Source of the DNA: Liolophura sinensis
Lineage: Eukaryota > Mollusca > Polyplacophora > Chitonida > Chitonidae
Assembly: GCF_032854445.1 (NCBI RefSeq)
Contig: NC_088295.1
Coordinates: 49,339,385-49,403,384 of the forward strand
Length of the DNA stretch: 64,000 nt
Direction: 5' to 3'
Of this stretch, positions 1 through 10,660 are shown piece after piece; positions within the stretch are counted from its first letter, which is position 1; each line of letters begins with the position of its first letter. The notes under the pieces are model-generated. The model saw only the letters and a program-made list of their open reading frames with translations. It was not told the DNA's origin and ran no database searches. The position numbers and the translations under genes were made by a program.

Positions 1-221
1 CAATACACACTGTCCTATTATCACAAAATTCAATATATACTGTCCTATTATCACAAAATTCAATACAAAATTCAATACATACTGTCCTATCATCACAAAA
101 TTCAATATATATCATCCTATTATCACAAAATTCAATATATACTGTCCTATTATCACAAAATTCGATATATACCATCCTATTATCACAAAATTCAATATAT
201 ACTGTCCTATTATCACAAAAA
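1..221. repeat. 30-base minisatellite, copy A
   Basis: About seven units of a 30-base motif (TGTCCTATTATCACAAAATT plus CAATATATAC), with C/T and A/G variants and one partial unit (CAATACAAAATT, about 60-75). It begins at or before the window edge, inside PDXK intron 2 of this copy. Confidence 0.95.
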
Positions 222-968
222 TTGGCCTCACATGTGTCTCTGCCTCTATTTATTAAAACATAAGTCAATTCAAGAAATATGTTATTTTGATTGTCGTTTT
301 TCTGTGTTTCTTGGTGGAATAAGAATGAAAGATATGCCGGTACCAAAATGAATTGGTAATTATTTATATGATTCATGTTTGGGTAGCTGTGATGACAACA
401 GTCTCAGGATACAGGTATAAATATATACACAACTCAATGTTTACATTCTGCTGCTGGTGTTACTGTGCATACATCTGACACAGGCAGGTGCGTGGGGTGA
501 CAAAGGGTAGACAGAAAACAGATACACCTGTATATACACACCTACATGTAACAGGCCCTCCACACCAACATTCCCTGTACATAACAGTCAGGTACAGGAT
601 ATTCATAAGTACATACACAATTTGATTTAATGAATTCGATTGTTGCTTAATTCCATATTTAATAAACGATACTGTGTTGTTAGCTTAACACTGCTGATTT
701 GTAGTTAACACTTAATTAATTTGGTTATACAATTAACTATCATGCATGTCTTCAAATATATATATGTGACAACATATAGCCCTATTAACAGTGACTGAAA
801 TAATGTTGTATTTTAATGTAGGTAAAGGTTTCAAGGGATAATTACAAAACCAAACAGAAAACCACCTACATGCATAATCAGTCAGAAAACAAATTTTTTA
901 GTCAGTAAAATTACACTGTGTAGAACTATCATACAGAAGATCTGAACCATAATGCTCTGTGCATGCTG

Positions 969-1232
969 GGGTCCTCCATGGCTCAGTTGGTTAGCGCGCT
1001 AGCGCAGCGAAATGACCCAGAAGTGTCTCACCAATGTGAGTTCAAGTCCAGCTCATGCTGGCTTCCTCTCCGGCCGTAAGTGGGAAGGTCTGCCAGCAAC
1101 CTGCGGATGGTAGTGGGTTTCCCCCGGGCTCTGCCCAGTTTCCTCCCACCATAATGCTGGCCGCCGGCGTATAAGTGAAATATTCTTGAGTACGGCGTAA
1201 AACACCAATCAAGTAAATAAATAAATAAATTC
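969..1232 (+). mobile_element. Full-length tRNA-headed SINE (family 1), copy A
   Basis: 264 bases. The 5' head has a perfect pol III A box (TGGCTCAGTTGG) and a B box-like AGTTCAAGTCC. The body includes CCCACCATAATGCTGGCC and TAAGTGAAATATTCTTGAG. It ends in CACCAATCAA plus an (AAAT)n tail. It is flanked by a 10-base target duplication, GTGCATGCTG (959-968 and 1233-1242). Non-autonomous retroelement. Confidence 0.93.
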
Positions 1233-1410
1233 GTGCATGCTGATGTCATGTGAAACAGTCAATGTCTAACAGTCAAAATAAAGTTCATGCAGATAGAATA
1301 AATAAGGAGAATTAGCAATGCAAATGTGAAAACTTTTGAATAGTGATCACTACAATAAAACATACAGACCAATGCATGTCTCCAGTAAATCTGCATAAAT
1401 ATGTACTCAC

Positions 1411-4338
1411 CTGTATGATTTGAGAACTGGACAGAGTTAATCGGGCTAACATCAAATCCCAGAAGCTGGAAGAAATAAACATACATACTCACTGCAGTTT
1501 TGTTTTATTTTATTTATTTGATTGTTTTTTTTACACTGTTTTTAAGAATATTTTGTCTTATATGACAGTGGCCAGCATTAGTTTTGTTCCTGTTTTACTA
1601 ATTTACATATTTCATACCAAAACATAATGCCTCCTATTCTAATATTTCTTTGCATATTTTTACTGGTCTTTTTCACTGGGCTCTAAGGCATTAACATTTA
1701 AATAGTGGATTTATTAATATTCATCATTTATCCAAATACCCACTACTCGAGTCAACACTTGAGTGGACTAAGAGAAAACCTGGAATTACCTGTAATTATG
1801 TTAATTATGTTAACCGTACAATAACATTCCAAAAACCAAGGTTACAACTGCATCACACCGAGAACTTTAGCCAATTTATAGAAACTCCCTTTTAAGGCCA
1901 TCTCTTGCTCATCTATAGTCAGCTAACACGTTCTCCTTGCACCAGCTGATCTGCCACTGCTATATATCCTTGAATTTTAATGTCATACACGTACTTAACC
2001 ATTTTTCAGTCAGATGGCGACAGGGAGTTATTAGGTGTATGTACACATAGTGTGTCTTCTTGTGGTAGGATGAGTCCATGCCACCAAACTGCTGCCACCA
2101 CTGAAGTGTCATACTGAAGACACGCCTTCAGCATACAGGACACCCTGACACCTAATCACATATAAGACTAGTGCAGGGCAATGACCCAGGAGTCTCTCAC
2201 CAATGCGATCGCTGTGAGTTCAAGTCCAGCTCATGCTGTGGGAAGCTCTGTCAGGAGCCTGTGGATGGTTGCAGGTTTCCCCCAGGCTCTGCCCGGTTTC
2301 CTCCCACCATAATGCTGGCCACTGTCGTATAAGTGAAATATTCTTGAGTAGGGCGTAAAACACCAATCAAATAAATAAATAAATAAACACATAAGACACT
2401 GGGCCAAACAGTCCTGTTTCCTTCATCTAGCCTCGTGAGGTGAGGCCGCCAAGAGAGGCAGCAACAAATACCATTTTTATTAGGTCTTTGGTATGACCCC
2501 ATCTGGGTTTGATCAAAGGTCTTCCAGCTTTAAAACGGACACTCTAACCAATAGGCCACCGAAGCTGTTTACCAACCCATGCCGACAAATGCTCTCATCC
2601 AACATATGCTGGTTAAGCAGTAGATTTAAATTTAATAGCCAGAATCTTAGGTACTTGGCAAAATGGTGATTTGCTCACAGTAGTCTGATTACCTCCACCC
2701 AGCCACCATGCTAGCTACAGTACCGGTACTATGCTTTACCTCTGCTCAGTTCTGATATGTTGACGGACAGACCTGACTGATTGATACTCTGATGGTCTAT
2801 TCATCTTTCATCACCATGGCCATCAGCCTATCAGTACAACTCGTAAACTACACAACAGATTTATCATCATATGTATTTAAGTGAATATTCTTCAGAGATT
2901 CAACACCAATCAAATACATAAATGAATTACAGTTATTACTGCATCTAGCATTAGTGTTTGAATTAAATATGTGTCCCAGTACAGGGGCCACCGAACTGTG
3001 GGAGGGTGGGGGAAAAGTTCTAATTTGTCAGGCAGGCACCTAAACCCTTGCCTAAGTTGAGATCCCCCCCCCCTCATCACCCACATCCCCCACCCTACCC
3101 CAATCTATAATTTGAGACCCCCCCCCTCTATCACTCACATCCCCCATCCTAGACCAAGCTATTCCTCCAGCATTTTTCTGCTGTTAGGCCTAAACATTAT
3201 CCATGCTGTTATAAATACTGATAGTGATGATTTTAATAACATATATCATCTAACTGGAGCAATGGCAACATCCAGCTCTATACAATATGACTTGATCTCC
3301 AGCCAAGTAACAAGGACATCCTTTTGACCCACAAACAGGTCAGCTTCACCATTTTTATTTGCGAATAACACAAGCAGGAACTTTTTCTCAAACAGGATCT
3401 GCAACTTAATTTCGTCTCTCTTATCCACTTGACGGGTTGAAAAATACCACCCTTCCCTCCCCCCCCCCCCCAACAACCGGGCTTGACGCAAGCCATATCT
3501 TCCATTAGCCCTGGGACTATTGTTATACTTGTCCCATGTCAGCATAATTAAATAGACACTGTATCATAATATTACATCAATGTACGTCTTATAGGCTAAT
3601 CTTCCATACTGTTATATCATAATAATTAGGGGAAAACAGGCCTATTCCTCAGCTATAACTCAATTACACCTCGGTTACACTGCAGACATTCAGTTTTTTA
3701 CCTACTTTTTCCAGCATACACCTCCACTGAGGTGTACTTTAGGTATTAATTTATATAATTGGCAATGCCTCAGACATACATGTACCTGCAGCATACCTCA
3801 AATACACCTCAAACACACCTCAATCCAGATATGCTACATCTAAATCCAGATATGCTACACTTCAATGGTACACTTCTGATGTACCTCAATCATGCCTTAT
3901 CAGGGTAAGTGTATACATGTAGTAAGTCTTCAGGAAAAGCCAAGGGCTATCTTGTCGCGTAAGGAAGAGGTATCAATAAAAAGATTAAGCTCTTGAAAAT
4001 TATAAATGTACACAGTTAATCAGAGTAACCTACAGAATATTTAATACATTGTACGTCTGTACATTTAATACATTGTATTGTTAGCACAAAATGTCTATCA
4101 TTCATTAGGCTAAGTAATGCACTGCGTGCGCATGCACCTCGGCTTTAAGGATGAGAAGCTATTTGCATCATAGATTCAACAAGGCTTTTCACTACATACC
4201 CCAGTCTCTATAATAACTCTACTATTGCTTCTGGTGGATGCTTACCTGCAAAGGAAACGAGGCACTCTTGTTCCCCACATACCCGTAAACTACAGAACTC
4301 TGTATGGAGAGAACTCGGCACGTGTTGTCATCGGCCAT
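1411..4338 (-). CDS. PDXK: Second copy of pyridoxal kinase exons 1 and 2 (partial)
   Basis: Exon 1 is 4338-4246 (ATG to FPLQ, 31 codons, donor GTAAG). Exon 2 is 1465-1411 (55 nt, LLGFD to SNHT plus one base, donor GTGAG). They match 49166-49074 and 46310-46256; the only exon difference is a synonymous GAT/GAC codon in exon 2. No exon 3 follows, because the window begins inside intron 2. This is either the other haplotype of the same gene, misplaced in tandem, or a duplicated 5' end. Splice sites and frame are intact, so it is not a decayed pseudogene as far as it can be seen. Confidence 0.9.
1503..1590 (-). mobile_element. Old SINE (family 1) 3' fragment, copy A
   Basis: TATTTATTTGATTG tail, AAGAATATTTTG and TATATGACAGTGGCCAGCAT correspond to the 3' half of family 1 on the minus strand, with many changes. 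The counterpart is at about 46346-46433. Confidence 0.65.
2174..2391 (+). mobile_element. 5'-truncated SINE (family 1), copy A
   Basis: Lacks the A box; keeps the B box-like AGTTCAAGTCC, the CACCATAATGCTGGCC body and an (AAAT)n tail. Related sequences (CACATATAAGAC before, CACATAAGAC after) suggest a decayed target duplication. Confidence 0.88.
2500..2566 (-). mobile_element. tRNA-like SINE head fragment, copy A
   Basis: On the minus strand it reads GGTGGCCTATTGGTTAGAG (A box-like) and then GATCAAACCC (B box-like). It has no SINE body and does not fold as an intact tRNA gene. The counterpart is at about 47344-47410. Confidence 0.55.
2872..2933 (+). mobile_element. Old SINE (family 1) tail fragment, copy A
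   Basis: TTTAAGTGAATATTCTTCAG then CACCAATCAAATACATAAAT. The counterpart is at about 47717-47778. Confidence 0.65.
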
Positions 4339-4859
4339 CCTTATTTTATAACTGTCTACACTCACATACAGCTAAGTTAGAGGGCCAACTGCGACCCCCT
4401 CGTGACATACATGTACCGGCGGCATGTTGATTTTCTCCTAGCAGCGGTTCTGTGGCACAACTTCGTGGAGAGTACATTGGGATATTCTGAAAAATCTAAC
4501 TTGAAATAAGATCGAATTTTATACAAGGTCGCTTTTCGTGGTAAAGCGAAGTCATTGTAATATTGAACTGGATTTTGATGTTTTTTGTGGATGGTGTTGT
4601 GGAATGACCAGCACAAACTACGATATTGTTATCAGGCCACCATCTATTTTACATGCATGTCTCATACATACATAGTCTAAACAAGTATTTCCTTAAAATC
4701 TAAACGAATTAACTTGTAATTGTTAAACTGAAAGAAAATGAAATGATTTATAACGATCTATTTATACATGTATTTAACTGATCGTTGCATTTTGCATTTA
4801 CAAGATGGCTGTCAGTTTTGTTGTGTCGATGCATGAAACCAGAGTATAGGCTTTTTTTG

Positions 4860-4990
4860 CACCTTGGCCGACTAGGCGATACGCACACCTTAAATGGTCT
4901 TCAACTACCGTCAGAGTGTCAAAGGCCAGGTTTGAACCCACAGCTTGGGTGTCCTTGTGATAGAATTAAGTCAAACGCCTCCACGGCCCG
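4860..4990 (-). mobile_element. tRNA-like SINE fragment, copy A
   Basis: The minus strand contains GGGTTCAAACCTGG, a pol III B box, followed by a degenerate body. The counterpart is at about 49700-49830. Old and decayed. Confidence 0.5.
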
Positions 4991-7127
4991 TTCGGCTCCA
5001 TTGGCGTTTTGATGTGACAAGCTATAAAATGTTTATAGACAATATTTTTCGAGATAGTGCGGGCCAGAACAGGGTTTCAGAGTCTCATATCTAGACTGTT
5101 TCGCTTTGTCCCAAGTTTTATTTGTGGCTAAGAGTTGAAACTGTTGAAAAATAATAGTCTCTCTATATGTTTATACCGATTGCAAAAGATATATAAGTCG
5201 TACATTTGCATGTTACCCTCAAATACAAATTTACTGTAGATTATAGAAATAATCAATAATATAGAAATTTCAAAAGAAATACATGAAAATTTTGAAAAAA
5301 TATCATTAAAAACCTTAATTCTACATTAAGGTAACATAACATACCACACACACATATAACACCGGCAAATAAAAATCCTGTATTTGTCAAGCAACTTAAG
5401 TCATAAACTGCAAGTGCTTGAAAAGCCAAACTCAGAAGTAACAGAACTCAAACTATGTTGGGAACATTGTTCTGCAGTAGAGAACAAGTGTACAATTTTT
5501 AAACTTCCTAGACCAAAACATTTTATTTGTAGATGTGTTTGAATGTTTGACTTTGACAAATATAGCCTTCATGCAACTATATAAAAATATTCCCATATAA
5601 TATACACCTCTATAGTACGTAGCGTGGAACTGTATAAGCTGTATAGGCTGGCCTGTTATGCACCAAAAATTGTCCAAAATCAATCTGTACATTCATGGTT
5701 TTGAAGAGTTCAAAGAGGAATTCGCGTTTGATAATTACTGTTAATATATATTATGTCATTTAATTGTTACTGAAACTTATCCAATCAACTCTTTTTATGG
5801 TGGTACCAGAAAAAATACCGTCTATAGCTAAAAAGTCTGAAAAATTGCATTGAATCCTTGCTATAAGAAAGCGAGAATACTTCGAAACCTCGCACTTTGT
5901 TGTGCTGGTCTTCCTAAATGTTGCTTTGTCCTTAAATTTGTCCGATGGTTAGAATTCATTCCCTCTCTTTGGAATGTCTGCTACTTGGTTCATCATCCCA
6001 TATACTGTCTGCCGTATTATGTTATGTTCACACACGTATACTAGTCTTTTTATCCTATTCTTCTATGAAGACGTCGTTCCGTCGTCGCTGCCGCTAGCTA
6101 TAACCGCTGAGCTGATGACCTTGGCTGGCTCTAATCTATACAGCTCCATGGAGTTGTGTGGGCTATTTGAATGCTATGGCATGCAGCTACTCAATTCATC
6201 CCCGATATCATAAGCAATGATATCATAAATATTCTAAACTCAGTACATGCTTATCCTATATATATATGGTCATCTTTTTTGCCACGAAAAAGTACTTCTA
6301 TCAAGCATAAAACTCGACGCATCCCAAACACGACGTCGAATTTCGAACGTTGGCGTCGACTTTGTTTGTCGACTTTTTCCATTTAAAATTTGACGTGGAT
6401 TTGTGTGTGTGTGTGGGGGGGGGTATTCAGTTGCTTTCCTTGGCACAAAAAGGAGATCATCAGCTATGTACACACATTTCTAAACGCACAGCTTCGATGT
6501 CCTTAGCATACCAGAAAAGGTGTCTGAAAAAGTGTCTAAGATTAAGTTTTATGTTAAACTGGACTTCTTACATTACTCATGCAAGAAAATCTCACGCAAC
6601 AATATCACATTCTTAATATTATCAATGATTCAGTCAACAAAAAAATCCTTTATTTTTCATGGTATGTCCCTATACTTGTCTTATCGGAACGCATTTCGGG
6701 CAAATACTTATTGGTCACACCTCAGGCCACTTCAGAGTCTACAAAACGAGCCATTCCTCTCATACCTGTTTCAAACCGTTTAGACTATATACACCCACAA
6801 CTAGAAATCCTGCCCCCGTTAGAACTTAACAAATTCTCAATTCTCGTTTGTCCACCACCGATAGCTAATTCCAACCCGCTTTAATAGCCATCTTAAAGCA
6901 GATTTTATTCTGTTTCGTATTGTATGGCATCTGTGTTATTCACCCGTCATCAGTATTAATATAAATATATAACTTAGCCGGGATTGAGCGCGATCATTCT
7001 TCATTTAGGTTAACTTAATTTATTTTCGTCAATGTCTGCGTGTCAGTTAAATCATTTATTTTATTTTGCTACAGCAAGAATCACGCATGTTTAAAAAATT
7101 CCCAACACTCGTTCCGATCATAACTGA

Positions 7128-7300
7128 TGTCAGGTCCTTGACCAAGGCAGGAGGTCAAGTGTTCAAATCCAGCTCAAACTTTTTCGGCTACGGCTTCAAG
7201 TAAAGAGCTTGCCAGGCCTCACTCCACTTCACTCCAGGGGCAGCACTGGTTTCTTCACTCATAACCATGCACGCCGCCCTGTTCTCATTGATAGTGAGAT
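7128..7300 (+). mobile_element. Decayed SINE, copy A
   Basis: GTGTTCAAATCCAGCTC (B box-like) precedes a body with GGTTTCTTCACTCATAACCA and GCACGCCGCC, weakly like the family 1 body. The counterpart is at about 51862-52034. Confidence 0.5.
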
Positions 7301-7849
7301 CTGAATTCGTGGAAACAGGCGCTCGACGACGCTTGTGTATAGCCGTTTGGGAGACGTAGACTTCGGGAGAAGACCGCTTGTCTTCAGTTATCTAATACGG
7401 TCTACATGCATATATATCTGTAGGCCACACGAAAGCGAAGTTCGTCAGTAACTTGTCACGAGTCGGTGGTTTACCCACGAAAGGCACGTCGGTTTTCCCC
7501 ACCTATAAAACTACATGTCCCCCCATGGTATTAGTGAAACTCTGCAGTCGCATAACACAAAAATCAAAAAAATACATAAATAGGTCATAAACTTGGCCGC
7601 CGTCATAAAAGGGAAAAACTCTTTTGCATGGCGTTAGTCAACAACCAGTCAATCAAATAATCAGTCAATCAATCAATCACAGTTTATAATCCATCCCCGT
7701 TTTTGCCCCAAAAATATAAAATGACATCAGCATAACCAGCATAACATAACTATTATCTAGATTGTGAGTAGATTAATCGCATGCAAAGCCTAAAGGTCAG
7801 ATGTACCAGAAGAGGTTCGTACAAACTGATTCCAACACAACCAATGTTT

Positions 7850-7907
7850 CAAAGTTTTTGAACTTTTGAAGTCTGTTCCAAAGTTTTTGAACTTTTGAAG
7901 TCTGTTC
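7850..7907. repeat. 29-base perfect tandem duplication
   Basis: CAAAGTTTTTGAACTTTTGA followed by AGTCTGTTC occurs twice head to tail (7850-7878, 7879-7907). The same pair is in copy B at 52583-52640, so it predates the A/B split. Confidence 0.95.
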
Positions 7908-8224
7908 CAAAATTTTCATTGGGTTCATGTTAGACCTTTGTGGTGATCATTATTGGGACGCTCGTATATATGTATGTATGTATGTATGAAAAACCTTAGC
8001 CATGGATTATATAATGCTTTCCCCTGTAGTACCTTGTTATTACACGCTTTACTTTATAAATAATTTACACCCAAATAATTGAATGATGTCAATTTCACTT
8101 TTCGCTTTATAGCCGTCAACTTTGCAGGAGGCACGCACAGCCCGAAATGGTAAACTTTTTTGTAACTTATTCTAAGCTGATCAACTGTGCATTGTATGGG
8201 CTGTTTGATATCAATAATAAAAAG

Positions 8225-8487
8225 TTTTTTGATTTGATTTGATTGGTGTTTTACGCCCTACTCAAGAATGTTTCACTTATACGACGGCGGCCAGCATTAT
8301 GGTGGGTGGAAACCGGGCAGAGACCGGGGGGAACCCACGACCTTCCGCAGGTTGCTGCAAGACCTTCCCACCTACGGCCGGATAGGGAGCCAGCATGAGC
8401 TGGACTTGAACTCACAGCGACCGCATTGGTGAGACTGGGTCATTACGCTGTGCTAGCGCGCTAACCAACTGAGCCACGGAGGCCCCC
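8225..8487 (-). mobile_element. Full-length SINE (family 1) present only in copy A
   Basis: 263 bases in minus orientation, tail (TTTGATTTGATTTGATTGG) first and tRNA-like head (CCAACTGAGCCACGGAGGCC) last. It is flanked by a perfect 13-base target duplication, CAATAATAAAAAG (8212-8224 and 8488-8500). Copy B has one uninterrupted CAATAATAAAAAG at 52942-52954. The insertion therefore happened after A and B separated. Confidence 0.97.
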
Positions 8488-9629
8488 CAATAATAAAAAG
8501 AATATTGCACAGTGAAGATTCACGTCTTGTGGGTTATCACTTCCAACTGTCACAAGAAAAAATATCCATGGTATTGACTATGGTATTCGACATTTACTAC
8601 ATGCATGCAAGCTTCGCCACGATATGGCCTTAATATTGCCGAAGTGCGGTCAATCCATGATCAGTCATTATATATACAAGCTTAATTGTTTCCGACGTCA
8701 TACGTAAGAAATCTGTAAAGAAAGACAAGTCGCCAGAACTGAAGTTTCAGAAGATGATTTTCCTCTAAGTAGTTACTTTAATTTTACTTGGTGAATACGA
8801 TGTATATTTGCATGAGAATAAAAGGAATCTCTGAACAACCTACATATCTTTAACAGTCAGGGTTTCCATCAATCGTTGCGCCTTAATTCTCCTGCAGCTG
8901 TTGTAGTTTCTTCAATATAACCGCGTATGCAATTATTTCGCCCATTTACGAAGTTAATGCAAAGTTTGTAAATTTCAATGACCTTTTACTAGTTATAACA
9001 AAACACATATTTCTCTTACCCTTCCTGAAAGATATATATATAGATATGTATACATGGTGGCGGTGAAGTTTGGAAAAAGAACACAAACCAGCCAAAGCTC
9101 TTGCGAAATCAACTTATAAATAATGTCTTGATAGCAGATCTAAAGATTCAAGACAACGGCTTGAATCAGGGGCTACACTTGGACTATATATGGTATCCGA
9201 TGTATAGAACAGGTGCTACAGTACCCAGTGTATGTAAATCCGTCGTAGTTTGAGGGGTGAGGGTTGTTCATACACATCAAACACGCATGTCAATCAATCA
9301 CTGAAAGAATCAGTCAATCAATCAACCACAGTTTATAATCCATCCTCAAAACACAGCTCTCCGTTCCTGTCCAAAAAGCTGTAATGAGATCGGCAAATCA
9401 GTCTGTTCAGCCTAGGACTAATATAATAGATGTTATAACAATCCCAGGTTCAAGTCAGGTGTCTGCCATTCTCAATACTATTTAACTTCCACTTACGTGA
9501 CGATCAGGTTTATGGACGAAGGCTCATGGAAACCAGCATTCACCAGACACCTGATAAACCCGTAAAACAGGACTGGAACCATGCAGACGAAGGTGAATGT
9601 GAACAAACAACCTGATTGGTTGAGAGCCT

Positions 9630-10230
9630 GTCGTCTGGCGGAGAGTGATGACTGGATCAACAAGTCTGCTGGAGAGCGACCTCTTTGGCGGCTGGAGCAG
9701 CTACTATGCGGGGCCCGGTTGTTTAACAATGTATTAGCTAATACCCGTATTAAGTCATATTACATATTTACGATTTGAACAAAACCCAACTACCAATACC
9801 GTTGTACAGAGCCCAGCTGGAGCAGCAGTACACTTAGTTAAAACTTTAATAATATCGAATACATTTTTAAAGAAGTACATGTAATTGTTTTGGGGCCAAG
9901 CATAAAACTGAAGACTGTTCGAAGTTATAGCTGGTATTAAATCTTAAGTCACTTTTGAACAAGAGGGCGCCGTCGTTAAAAACTGGACCAACCAGGCTTC
10001 TGGAGAGCGATGTCGGTGACGACTGAATCAACCAGTCTGCTGGAGAACGACGCCACCGTCGAGTGGACCAACCAGTGTGTTGGACAGCGACGTCACTGAC
10101 CACGGGGCATTATCGACTTAAATCCCATTAGTTTTGCTGAAAGATAACACTGGTATTAAGATTTAAGATATAACACACCTTTGAACAACCGAACCCTTGG
10201 TAGCGACGTCAATGACGACTGTACCAGTGA
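9630..10230. repeat. Dispersed imperfect repeats with GCGACGTC cores, copy A
   Basis: Variants of CAACAAGTCTGCTGGAGAGC, GCGATGTCGGTGACGACTGA, AGCGACGTCACTGACC and AGCGACGTCAATGACGACTG recur irregularly (about 9650, 9970-10105 and 10200). Copy B has them at about 54100-54680. Origin unknown; no frame persists. Confidence 0.55.
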
Positions 10231-10439
10231 GAACTTAATAAGGTCCTTAACCACTTTCCAATTGTTTAATATAACATAGAAAACGTTTTGCATAAGTGGG
10301 ATCTAGCAAAATTACCAAAACGGAAGTGGCGTTAGTTAAATGGAAATCACGTTTCTGTAAAAGGGTATGGCCCTTTCTGGTGGGCACTACCTGGCCTCCT
10401 CTCCTTGAGTGCACACTGTTAAACATGAATCAAATGGAC

Positions 10440-10660
10440 AAACTATCAGGCCTTTGACCAATTAGACTAGAACACCGACCGTGTGTTCGATTTCCGCGAG
10501 ATACTGCTGCTTGGTTGCGACCTTAAGCCAGGTTGTTTTCTAGGTATCTGGTGGTTTACTCCAGGCACTCCGGTTTCCTACACCCATAAACCTTATCGCC
10601 ATCACAAAGTGAAGAATTCTTGAGCACGACGTTAAACAAAGATCAAATAATTAAATGAAG
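10440..10660 (+). mobile_element. Decayed SINE of a related family, copy A
   Basis: B box-like GTGTTCGATTTCC, then CTCCGGTTTCCTACACCCAT, then GTGAAGAATTCTTGAGCACG and ACGTTAAACA ending in an AAAT-like tail. The 3' part is clearly related to family 1. The counterpart is at about 54892-55110. Confidence 0.75.

Noticed and set aside
1-221. CRISPR-like array of direct repeats (also 44826-45065 and 38055-39614)
   Set aside because: The units are contiguous with no unique spacers, and the genome is animal.
969-1040. tRNA gene from A box and B box matches at SINE heads
   Set aside because: The cloverleaf is incomplete, the sequence runs into a SINE body and has target duplications; these are retroelement promoters, not tRNA genes.
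1028-1249. Recurrent peptide [17 protein letters not shown] in many ORFs, looking like a conserved protein family
   Set aside because: It is the minus-strand translation of the SINE 3' end, present wherever the element occurs.
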